Virus record (IMG/VR): IMGVR_UViG_3300026197_000002
Span: 1-64,000 of that record
Direction: 5' to 3' (one strand)
Length of the DNA stretch: 64,000 nucleotides
DNA from: a virus
Numbering within the stretch: the first letter of the stretch is position 1; the number at the start of each line of letters is the position of its first letter. Under the pieces are notes generated by a model. It was given only the letters and a program-made list of their open reading frames with translations, had not been told where the DNA came from and did no database searches. The translations under genes and the position numbers were made by a program. Of this stretch, positions 6,410 through 13,173 are shown one piece after another.

Positions 6410-6807
6410 TATACAATATATTAGAAGAAACATTCAATGACCTTATTGAAGACTATACATTTAGAAGTTGTATAGCTGTAAAATATAATACCTTAAAAGA
6501 TAGACTTGAATTAGAAGAATTATTAAGTAATTCAGGTCTTGATATAAGTTTCTTTGAAATTCAATGGCAAATAGATTCTAAAATAGAAGAATCTTGGGAA
6601 GAATTTAAAAATGAAGAAATAGAAGAATTAAATAATACAATAGATGATTTAGAAAACACTATTGAAAGTTTAGAAGATAAAATTTCTTCACTACAAGATA
6701 AAAATTATGATTTAAAATATGAATTAGAAGATGCGAATTACGAATTAAAAAAGTTTAAATTAAAAGATTTAGATAAAATTAGTTTTAAAAACGGTAAAAT
6801 AAATTAA
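6406..6807 (+). CDS. Coiled-coil protein, 133 aa
   Basis: Residues 65-115 repeat Leu/Ile at heptad positions among Glu, Asp, Asn and Lys (Ile-Glu-Glu-Leu-Asn-Asn-Thr-Ile-Asp-Asp-Leu), a clear coiled coil of about 50 residues. The end (Phe-Lys-Leu-Lys-Asp-Leu-Asp-Lys-Ile-Ser-Phe) is shared with the unrelated protein at 4954. It is probably oligomeric; function unknown. Confidence 0.6.
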   Translation: MIYNILEETFNDLIEDYTFRSCIAVKYNTLKDRLELEELLSNSGLDISFFEIQWQIDSKIEESWEEFKNEEIEELNNTIDDLENTIESLEDKISSLQDKNYDLKYELEDANYELKKFKLKDLDKISFKNGKIN

Positions 6808-6813
6808 ATAAAT

Positions 6814-7290
6814 ATGAAACAGATAATTAACACAATCCTACTATTATTAGTAGTCCTATCATCTTGTAGTAACTTGCAAGATGTAGAAGAACATGTTGAG
6901 CAATTTAATGAAGACATGTTAGGTGTACGTATAACTTACAGTTATCCAAAAGATATAGCTGTAAGAAACAATGACTACCTAGTTGTACCTACAAAACTCA
7001 TGTTAGATGTAAACGACTACATTATAGCTGAATGTGATACTATATATGCTATTGATATAAATAGTGAGTACACTAATACTATTGAACTACTTGTACCAAA
7101 AGCTGATATTACACATGCACGTTTATTGTCTAAGTTTATACCTATGACATTAGGTGGTGCATATATAACATCACAACAAGTAATAAGAAGTAAGAGTAAA
7201 GAGTGGAAAACAGATAATGAGTTTTTAGAAATAATAAACCATTTATCTGATAATGGTTATGGCATATACATAGAAAGTAATAATTATTAA
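6814..7290 (+). CDS. Phage lipoprotein, 158 aa
   Basis: Lys3 is followed by a hydrophobic segment (residues 4-15) and the lipobox Leu-Ser-Ser-Cys with Cys18, so the product should be cleaved and lipid-modified by the host signal peptidase II pathway. The mature part is about 140 residues with a negatively charged start and several beta strands. It sits directly before the endolysin-like gene, so it may help lysis or act in superinfection exclusion as many phage lipoproteins do; the sequence does not decide. The start ATG has the leader AAATAA-AT-ATG. Confidence 0.65.
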   Translation: MKQIINTILLLLVVLSSCSNLQDVEEHVEQFNEDMLGVRITYSYPKDIAVRNNDYLVVPTKLMLDVNDYIIAECDTIYAIDINSEYTNTIELLVPKADITHARLLSKFIPMTLGGAYITSQQVIRSKSKEWKTDNEFLEIINHLSDNGYGIYIESNNY

Positions 7291-7314
7291 TTATATTTGT
7301 TAAAAAAATTAATT

Positions 7315-8016
7315 ATGAAAGAGAAAATAACACAACAAGCATTGAATCAGATTATTAATTCTGATTTAGTGCTAGATGGTATAATTGGAACTAAGTCAAT
7401 AAATGCTATAAGAACTTTAATAAAAAAGCTAGATACTAGATATAACAATCTAGGATATTCTTGGTACTCTCATGAGATTATAGGATTACGTATGACTAAG
7501 ACATACACTAATAAGTTTACTGATTGGTATATACTACTAAATAGAGATACTCCTAGTAAAACTAGGATATTACCTTGTAGTACATTACCAGGATTATACG
7601 GTTTTGGTGGAGTATTAAACCCTAAAACTGTATATGGTAGACACGGTGTAGCAGTAATGAAGCCTGGTCAATACAAAAAGTGTTACAGATTACAAGGTAT
7701 TAAAAAACCTATGGGTAATACATATTTTGATAATTGGTCAGGTAAAACTTACTTGATGCAAGTAGGTGAAGTAAGTGTTTACCGTGATGGTACAAAAGAT
7801 TGGCTCATTGATTATGATGAAAATACTGTTCAAACAGGTTATTTTGGTATTAATCAACATAGTTGGAGAGGACATTTAAGTAATATAGTGAACAGCCTAT
7901 CACAGGGTTGTCAAGTATATCGTAGTGATATACATGATATGATAGTACCTTTCTGGTTTAACCTAGAAAAGGTACAAGGTAATTTATTAACATATACATT
8001 GTTAGATTTAGCATAG
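7315..8016 (+). CDS. Endolysin-like peptidoglycan enzyme, 233 aa
   Basis: Residues 8-35 match a short peptidoglycan-binding domain (Leu-Asp-Gly-Ile-Ile-Gly-Thr-Lys-Ser-Ile-Asn-Ala-Ile). The catalytic part contains Phe-Gly-Ile-Asn-Gln-His (to His182) and Ser-Gln-Gly-Cys-Gln-Val (Cys199), a His...Gly-Cys arrangement reminiscent of L,D-transpeptidase-like and related phage cell-wall enzymes common in Bacteroidota phages. I chose ATG 7315 over the in-frame TTG at 7297, because 7315 has the TTAATT leader. A TATATTTG (7292-7299) matching the Bacteroidota -7 element lies 15 nt upstream. The likely role is host lysis in the periplasm; no secretion signal is visible. Confidence 0.65.
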   Translation: MKEKITQQALNQIINSDLVLDGIIGTKSINAIRTLIKKLDTRYNNLGYSWYSHEIIGLRMTKTYTNKFTDWYILLNRDTPSKTRILPCSTLPGLYGFGGVLNPKTVYGRHGVAVMKPGQYKKCYRLQGIKKPMGNTYFDNWSGKTYLMQVGEVSVYRDGTKDWLIDYDENTVQTGYFGINQHSWRGHLSNIVNSLSQGCQVYRSDIHDMIVPFWFNLEKVQGNLLTYTLLDLA

Positions 8017-8044
8017 TATATACAGTTAATAGATATATAGTTAT

Positions 8045-8075
8045 AGCTTCTTAGAAATAAGAGGCTTTTTTTTTT
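8045..8075 (+). terminator. Terminator ending exactly at a start codon
   Basis: AGCTTCTTA (8045-8053) pairs with TAAGAGGCT (8058-8066) with one wobble pair and a GAAA loop, followed by ten T (8066-8075). The next base begins the ATG of the 8076 gene. It closes the endolysin transcript and could act as an attenuator for the gene that follows. Confidence 0.75.
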
Positions 8076-8603
8076 ATGAACAATTTTAATAATACACAGA
8101 TGAATAATCAAAATAATGTAAACACTCAAAATAAAAAAGGGGATAATCAACAAACTGAAACTTTTGTAAGTAATTACCCAATCATTCCATTAGATAAATT
8201 TAAGAATGAATATAAAGTTATTACAGAAGAAGGTAAGTGGGAATTACAAGTGCAAACTGTAAGTGACAAGACTTTTACCAATACTATCTTAGATAGAGAA
8301 GAACGCATCATTAATCTCAAAGCTATTAACTTTGCAGATGTAGATGCTATCAGACAAATTGTAGAAAGTAATAACAGTAAAGGTATTTACTATGAACAAC
8401 TTAACAATTTTGCAATGCGTGTAAACGTAGATAGTGATAGACCAACACCTATTAAAGGAGAAATTATTGATGCACACGTACATAGTTATACTAGAAAGCA
8501 CGATAGAGGTGAAGGTAAAGAAGCAGGTACTGATGTCTTAGTGGTAAGAGATATTAGCTTAAAGCCTGGTAAAAAGCCTATGAACCTTGCAGAATTACTA
8601 TAA
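8076..8603 (+). CDS. Hypothetical protein with Asn/Gln-rich start, 175 aa
   Basis: Residues 1-30 are low-complexity Asn/Gln (Asn-Asn-Phe-Asn-Asn-Thr-Gln), then a mostly beta domain with a basic Tyr-Thr-Arg-Lys-His-Asp-Arg loop near residues 137-143, ending in Leu-Ala-Glu-Leu-Leu. The ATG abuts the T-run of a terminator with no room for a ribosome-binding leader, so the gene depends on readthrough or the T-run serves as the leader. No family is recognised. A nucleic-acid-binding role is only a guess from the basic loop. Confidence 0.6.
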   Translation: MNNFNNTQMNNQNNVNTQNKKGDNQQTETFVSNYPIIPLDKFKNEYKVITEEGKWELQVQTVSDKTFTNTILDREERIINLKAINFADVDAIRQIVESNNSKGIYYEQLNNFAMRVNVDSDRPTPIKGEIIDAHVHSYTRKHDRGEGKEAGTDVLVVRDISLKPGKKPMNLAELL

Positions 8604-8854
8604 TGAAATGTATCAAGTTAAGTTATAAAAGTTATATCCTCTATTTTAATACAATAGAGGATATAAATAATGGTGATGTTATACAGATAGGTTCTATATT
8701 ATATAGAGTTTCTTATGTATATCTATCATCTTTTAGGTATCACAGGATTAGTGATGATGTACCTACAATGTATATCAATCCTAATAATAGATATAATTAT
8801 AAAGTTATATCTGAACTAAGGTTAAGAAACTCCCCTTACAATGAGTTTCAATAA
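8603..8854 (+). CDS. Hypothetical protein, 83 aa
   Basis: The start overlaps the previous stop (TAATG). The product is beta-rich and aromatic (Tyr-Arg-Val-Ser-Tyr-Val-Tyr-Leu), fitting a small barrel. A perfect 14-bp inverted repeat lies at codons 10-21 of the gene (8632-8666). No family is recognised. Confidence 0.55.
   Translation: MKCIKLSYKSYILYFNTIEDINNGDVIQIGSILYRVSYVYLSSFRYHRISDDVPTMYINPNNRYNYKVISELRLRNSPYNEFQ
8632..8666 (+). repeat. Perfect 14-bp hairpin inside early coding sequence
   Basis: TTATATCCTCTATT (8632-8645) pairs perfectly with AATAGAGGATATAA (8653-8666) with a 7-nt loop, starting 29 nt after the ATG of the 8603 gene. No T-run follows, so it is not a terminator. Confidence 0.6.
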
Positions 8855-8873
8855 AATTATAAATATTAAAATT

Positions 8874-9617
8874 ATGACAGTATCTAATGAATCACTCACA
8901 AAAGATTTTACAGTAGAAGAACTACAAGCTCTACTAAATACAAATCAAACAACTCTTAATAACTACCGTAAAGAGTTATCCAAATCATTGAACAACTATT
9001 ATAAGAGTAATGGTGTAGGTAGTAAAATTATTAAAAGAGGTGGTATCAAGTACTTTAAAGAAGGTAATGTATACTACAATGGTCATAAAATTGACTTTGC
9101 ATTTATTAAAATTAACAATAGGGTTGCTTTTGCAACAGCTAATACTTTTGTATGCAAGAGGTCAGTAATTATTGAAAATGCTGACCTTAATATTACAACA
9201 GGTGTATCATTCAAAGAACAACTTGTTAAAAAGCTAGAAGACAATGGGAAACACGTGGATTATCATAATCTAGTGCTATTGGAAGATAGAACTATTATTC
9301 ATAAGTACTTCAAAAAAATGCCAATGATAGTAGATTTTAAAGAGATTGATAATGCGAAAATTGAAAAACTTTTTGCAGAACAGCAAAAATCTTATAGATT
9401 TGCAAAAAGGCTATCTAATGAAATAGCTACAGCTAAGTTAAATAAGTTTAATTTACCTAATGTTGTGGCTAATAATTTAGAGAAAAACAATATTGTTTCT
9501 AATAATATTACTAAGGAACAATATGATAAGGCAGTAATTGCTGCTGAAAAAGATGGTCTATCAGAAGATTTAATGATGAATAATCTTCATCATTATTTAA
9601 TGATGGCAATGGTTTAA
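8874..9617 (+). CDS. Hypothetical protein, 247 aa, possible helix-turn-helix start
   Basis: I chose ATG 8874 (leader ATTAAAATT-ATG) over 8841, which would overlap the previous gene. Residues 12-35 (Thr-Val-Glu-Glu-Leu-Gln-Ala-Leu-Leu-Asn, then Thr-Leu-Asn-Asn-Tyr-Arg) resemble a helix-turn-helix, followed by a basic Lys-Ile-Ile-Lys-Arg-Gly-Gly strand segment. The C-terminal 100 residues are helical and charged and end in a Met/His-rich stretch. A DNA-binding role is tentative. Confidence 0.5.
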   Translation: MTVSNESLTKDFTVEELQALLNTNQTTLNNYRKELSKSLNNYYKSNGVGSKIIKRGGIKYFKEGNVYYNGHKIDFAFIKINNRVAFATANTFVCKRSVIIENADLNITTGVSFKEQLVKKLEDNGKHVDYHNLVLLEDRTIIHKYFKKMPMIVDFKEIDNAKIEKLFAEQQKSYRFAKRLSNEIATAKLNKFNLPNVVANNLEKNNIVSNNITKEQYDKAVIAAEKDGLSEDLMMNNLHHYLMMAMV

Positions 9618-9631
9618 CCAAAATTAATTTT

Positions 9632-10222
9632 ATGAATTATCATATTAAATGGATAAGGGTATTAGTACTCTTATCCATAAGTTTTATTAATGTGCCTTAT
9701 TTATATGCACCTAATAAATCAGATTATACATTTCAGCTATTGGCTGAAACACCTAGAACACCCTCTGTTAGAGTGGTAGAAGTTGTAGAACCTCCTGTAA
9801 TCTATAAGATGTCTAAGGTAATTGTTCCTATAAAAGGGAATCAACATCAAAGAAATCTTATAGCTACTTATGGTGATACATTACTTCATAGTACTGACAC
9901 CTACAGCTATACTATTATAAAAGATTTACAGTATAATAGAGAATCGTCTTTAAAAGGTGGTTATAATGCTATAAATTATAATACTAATGGTACAATAGAT
10001 TATGGTAAGTATCAAATAAATACTATATGGTTTAATAAATTTGGTATTATACCACAAATATTATCACCTATTGAACAAGAAAGTATGTTTGATAGAGTTA
10101 TTAAATCTCATGAAGTTGTATTACAACAACATGATATACCATTGACTAATTATAACTTATGGATGTCAATGCACGGTATTGGATATTTTATAAATATGTA
10201 TAAATGGAAAGTAAAACAATAA
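9632..10222 (+). CDS. Lytic transglycosylase/lysozyme-like protein, 196 aa
   Basis: Residues 7-24 form a hydrophobic segment after a short basic start, a signal peptide or membrane anchor. Residues 102-130 (Asn-Arg-Glu-Ser-Ser, then Tyr-Asn-Ala-Ile-Asn-Tyr and Asp-Tyr-Gly-Lys-Tyr-Gln-Ile-Asn) follow the soluble lytic transglycosylase pattern. In that pattern a glutamate (here Glu104) starts an Glu-Ser motif and a Gly-x-x-Gln-Ile motif follows. It would cleave peptidoglycan glycan strands in the periplasm, alongside the endolysin-like protein at 7315. A 12-bp hairpin lies at codons 7-16 of the gene. Its end overlaps the next gene by 19 nt. Confidence 0.6.
   Translation: MNYHIKWIRVLVLLSISFINVPYLYAPNKSDYTFQLLAETPRTPSVRVVEVVEPPVIYKMSKVIVPIKGNQHQRNLIATYGDTLLHSTDTYSYTIIKDLQYNRESSLKGGYNAINYNTNGTIDYGKYQINTIWFNKFGIIPQILSPIEQESMFDRVIKSHEVVLQQHDIPLTNYNLWMSMHGIGYFINMYKWKVKQ
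9650..9677 (+). repeat. 12-bp hairpin inside early coding sequence
   Basis: TGGATAAGGGTA (9650-9661) pairs with TACTCTTATCCA (9666-9677), 12 pairs including one wobble, with a 4-nt loop, 18 nt after the ATG of the transglycosylase-like gene. There is no T-run. Confidence 0.5.
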
Positions 10223-10647
10223 TAAAAGCAATAATCAAAATATTCAATTATAAAGAACCTTTATTGGTTAATAATTATAATGAATTTTTTGAAAGTAGTA
10301 ATATATCTGATTATCAAAAAGAAATATATGATTTATTAGGAAAAAGTAATTCTGTTCTTGAAAAAGAAGGGAAACTTTCAGATGTAACAATATACAAAAA
10401 GTATATTATATCTTTTGAAAAATTACCTATATATTTTAGATTAATTGAATATTCAGATATTACTGAAACTAACGTTTTAGAACAAGTAGTTTTAAAACTT
10501 AAATGCTCTTACGAATCTTTAAATGTAAAAAATCATATATCTCATGGTATAGGTATTACAACAGAAATAGATACAACGATAAAGGAGATTGTTAAACAAA
10601 AAGATATTGAAGATTTTATAAAAACCCTTAATGACAAACTATTATGA
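10204..10647 (+). CDS. Hypothetical protein, 147 aa
   Basis: The ATG lies inside the end of the preceding gene (19-nt overlap), and the stop overlaps the next ATG (ATGA). The product has a helical first third, then alternating strands with Lys-Tyr-Ile-Ile-Ser-Phe-Glu and Val-Leu-Glu-Gln-Val-Val-Leu-Lys-Leu, and a helical C-terminus. It resembles no family I know. Confidence 0.55.
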   Translation: MESKTIIKAIIKIFNYKEPLLVNNYNEFFESSNISDYQKEIYDLLGKSNSVLEKEGKLSDVTIYKKYIISFEKLPIYFRLIEYSDITETNVLEQVVLKLKCSYESLNVKNHISHGIGITTEIDTTIKEIVKQKDIEDFIKTLNDKLL

Positions 10648-11141
10648 CAGAAGAAGAATATCATAAAATACTAGGAGTAAAAAGAATATCTCCTGATAAT
10701 TATATTGTAGATATAGTAGATGGTGAAGAAACTTTAATAAATACAGGAGAATCTAAACCTGTATTTATAGAAGATATACCTTTTTATTGGTATAAGGTAA
10801 AAGGTACTAAAAAATACAAGCTATTTGATGCTGTTACAGGAACGTTTATTGAATATGCTCCTAAAAGTAAAAAGAAATGTTTAAAAGTAACTGAACAAAA
10901 ATTAAAAGATATTGGTTTTGATAAAGCTATATCTATATTATTTGATACAATAGAAGAGTACAACATAACACCTTCTTTTAAAAAGAATGGTGATGATATA
11001 GTTACTATACCTATTAAATTACATATAAGTTATTTTTCTGATAAAAATATACGCAGTATAACTTGGAATGGTGTAGATGTGAGAGATATATTATCAAATA
11101 TAGATTATGAATCTATTGATTTAGTTTTAAAAAATTTATAA
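10644..11141 (+). CDS. Hypothetical protein, 165 aa
   Basis: It overlaps the gene before it by 4 nt and is 1 nt from the gene after it. The N-terminal half looks like a small beta domain (Tyr-Ile-Val-Asp-Ile-Val-Asp-Gly); a Lys-rich loop (Lys-Ser-Lys-Lys-Lys) separates it from a mixed C-terminal half. Function is unknown. Confidence 0.55.
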   Translation: MTEEEYHKILGVKRISPDNYIVDIVDGEETLINTGESKPVFIEDIPFYWYKVKGTKKYKLFDAVTGTFIEYAPKSKKKCLKVTEQKLKDIGFDKAISILFDTIEEYNITPSFKKNGDDIVTIPIKLHISYFSDKNIRSITWNGVDVRDILSNIDYESIDLVLKNL

Positions 11142-11142
11142 A

Positions 11143-11352
11143 ATGAGAGAGAATATAATAGAATTATTAAAAGAGTTATCAAAAGGAGAAAAACCATTTT
11201 TTGGACAAGATACCTTACCTAAAAAATATCAAGATATGTGTGCTAATAAATTACAACAAACAAAAGATTTAAAAAGTCTAAATTCTTTTTTTGAAGATGT
11301 AATTAGTCCTATAATTTTTCATAGTCATAATATGTATTTAGCATATAAATAA
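11143..11352 (+). CDS. Hypothetical helical protein, 69 aa
   Basis: A short charged protein predicted to be mostly helical, with Gly-Glu-Lys-Pro-Phe-Phe-Gly near residues 15-21. It abuts its neighbours (TAATG junction at 11350-11354). No family is recognised. Confidence 0.5.
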   Translation: MRENIIELLKELSKGEKPFFGQDTLPKKYQDMCANKLQQTKDLKSLNSFFEDVISPIIFHSHNMYLAYK

Positions 11353-11723
11353 TGAAAAAATTAACAATAAAGCATTCTGAATCATTAAGATATACAGAGT
11401 TCATAACTAAAGAATGGTTTTTAGAAAATATAAATATGTATAAATCAGAATCTTTCCGTTATTTTTATAATGAAGACATTAATAGACTTGCTATAATATT
11501 TAGAGATTTTGCATATTTAGGTAATTATACTTTTAACAAAAGTTGGAGAAGTAAAAGTTTTCTAACAGTTTTAAGGATTGTATTTACTAGCTTTAACATA
11601 GATGAAAAAGATGTTGAAACACTTGTAGAAATGGTAAATAGTCAAGACAAAGGAACAATAAACTTAGCATTTCAAATAATTAAAGGTTTAAAAAAAATTA
11701 ACTTAGTATATTTTAACAATTAA
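11352..11723 (+). CDS. Hypothetical protein, 123 aa
   Basis: The start overlaps the previous stop by one base (TAATG). The product is helical, basic and aromatic; residues 60-110 contain Arg-Ser-Lys-Ser-Phe-Leu, then a Val-Glu-Thr-Leu-Val-Glu-Met helix. No motif identifies it. Confidence 0.5.
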   Translation: MKKLTIKHSESLRYTEFITKEWFLENINMYKSESFRYFYNEDINRLAIIFRDFAYLGNYTFNKSWRSKSFLTVLRIVFTSFNIDEKDVETLVEMVNSQDKGTINLAFQIIKGLKKINLVYFNN

Positions 11724-11734
11724 ATAATAAAATT

Positions 11735-12304
11735 ATGAAAGAATTATCATTTGTAACAATTTTAATATTGCTAGAAGAATTAGGGTTGAACTTTGATACG
11801 AATAATACTTTAGAACAATGGGATTATCAAGATTTATGGGAATTTTATATTAATAAAGATAAAAGAGCTTATCTAACTGACACGGATAACTATTTTAAGT
11901 ATACAGAAGATAAAACAGGTTTAGAAATTAGTGAAAAAGGTAAGGAATCAGGTCTTACAGAAGAAAGAGTTGTTGAGATATTAAATACATTAGGAGAGTT
12001 AGTATTTGTTGAAATAGTAGGTGGTGGTGAAGGTGATGGGGAACATTATCATGAAATATTCAAATTTGATAATGCTGATGTATATTTTCGTAGAGAAGGA
12101 TATTATGATAGTTGGGAAGGAATTACTGTTGAGCCTGACGTAGCAGAAGTACATAAATCAATAGTAGTAAGAGAGGAATATTATTCAACAAAAGATAATT
12201 ATATTCAAACAGATATTAATGAAGAATTATTAAAAATTCTTGAACAATTTGTTGATAACGTTAAAGATGAATTAAATGCTACTGACAGGGTCAAGAAGGA
12301 TTAA
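11735..12304 (+). CDS. Hypothetical acidic protein, 189 aa
   Basis: The ATG has the characteristic leader ATAATAAAATT. The protein is strongly acidic, with a central Gly-Gly-Gly-Glu-Gly-Asp-Gly-Glu loop (near residues 96-103) followed by His-Tyr-His-Glu-Ile-Phe and an aromatic Tyr-Tyr-Asp-Ser-Trp-Glu-Gly segment. The layout could be an SMI1/SUKH-like or small mimic protein, but I cannot show this. It overlaps the next gene by 29 nt. Confidence 0.5.
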   Translation: MKELSFVTILILLEELGLNFDTNNTLEQWDYQDLWEFYINKDKRAYLTDTDNYFKYTEDKTGLEISEKGKESGLTEERVVEILNTLGELVFVEIVGGGEGDGEHYHEIFKFDNADVYFRREGYYDSWEGITVEPDVAEVHKSIVVREEYYSTKDNYIQTDINEELLKILEQFVDNVKDELNATDRVKKD

Positions 12305-13034
12305 AGAAATATACCCTGATTTTTATAGGAATATTGATAATTCAGATTATGATTATTTAGTTAAAAAAGATAGTATTACAAAAGAGCTATTAGATTTTCT
12401 TAAACTTAATCATAATCTTGATATTCATCAATTTCCTATAAATCTTATACAACATAAGTTAGAAGATGGTAAAATATCTATGAATCTAATGCTAACTATT
12501 AAAGTATCTCATATAATATATGAAACTAATAAAAATAGGTTTAATAAAACTTTAAATGATATTAGATTTCTATTACAGAAAGGTCATAGCCTTTACTATG
12601 AAATACTAGGAGTTCTTAGATTATATTGGGATAAGATAAGGCAACCATTTTCTATGAATGTTGATAATAAAGATTTCTTTAAAGATTATGTAGATAGGAA
12701 ATATGACCATGATGATTTACATAAAATATTAAAGAATCCACCTACATATAATAAAATTAAGAAAGATATTACAAAAGCTAAGGTAAATGAAGATTTATGG
12801 AATACTTTATCTATATTAGATAAGGATAATATTATATTAGAAGAATTTGCAGTGCTTATGAATGAAAGATATAAAGAAAATCATTCATATAAAATGTATA
12901 AAGATGTTAGTAGGAAGATGATAATTAGGTTATTACCTGATTATATAGCAATATATTTTGTATTAAATTATAATAAATTATTAAATAAAGGAATAAAAAC
13001 ATGCAAAACATTGAAGAAACTTATATCCTATTAG
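12276..13034 (+). CDS. Nucleotidyltransferase-like protein, 252 aa
   Basis: The N-terminus reads Leu-Thr-Gly-Ser-Arg-Arg, then 15 residues later Asn-Ser-Asp-Tyr-Asp-Tyr-Leu-Val. This is the Gly-Ser...Asp-x-Asp signature of the Pol-beta-like nucleotidyltransferase fold, as in several phage proteins of unknown substrate. Residues 40-55 contain Asn-Leu-Asp-Ile-His-Gln-Phe, a possible third acidic site. The remaining 180 residues are helical. It sits immediately before the DNA polymerase cluster. Confidence 0.55.
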   Translation: MLLTGSRRIKEIYPDFYRNIDNSDYDYLVKKDSITKELLDFLKLNHNLDIHQFPINLIQHKLEDGKISMNLMLTIKVSHIIYETNKNRFNKTLNDIRFLLQKGHSLYYEILGVLRLYWDKIRQPFSMNVDNKDFFKDYVDRKYDHDDLHKILKNPPTYNKIKKDITKAKVNEDLWNTLSILDKDNIILEEFAVLMNERYKENHSYKMYKDVSRKMIIRLLPDYIAIYFVLNYNKLLNKGIKTCKTLKKLISY

Positions 13035-13171
13035 GATATAAAAATATTAATAGTAATGGTACAGTGTTAAAAGAATTTAGCACATATCTCACAGCATATA
13101 AATATATGATAAGTATGAATACTACATCATATAAGTATTACATTATTAACAAAGGATATAAAACACTATAA
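13001..13171 (+). CDS. Small protein, 56 aa
   Basis: The ATG at 13001 (leader AATAAAAAC) lies in the end of the preceding gene (34-nt overlap). The frame ends at TAA 13169-13171, 2 nt before the DNA polymerase start. The product is Tyr-rich with two basic Tyr-Lys segments. No family is recognised. The tight packing suggests it is translated. Confidence 0.5.
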   Translation: MQNIEETYILLGYKNINSNGTVLKEFSTYLTAYKYMISMNTTSYKYYIINKGYKTL

Positions 13172-13173
13172 GT

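Noticed and set aside
7548-7566. CCTAG/CTAGG hairpin inside the endolysin-like gene
   Set aside because: Only 5 bp, mid-gene and without a T-run; too weak in A/T-rich sequence to mean anything.
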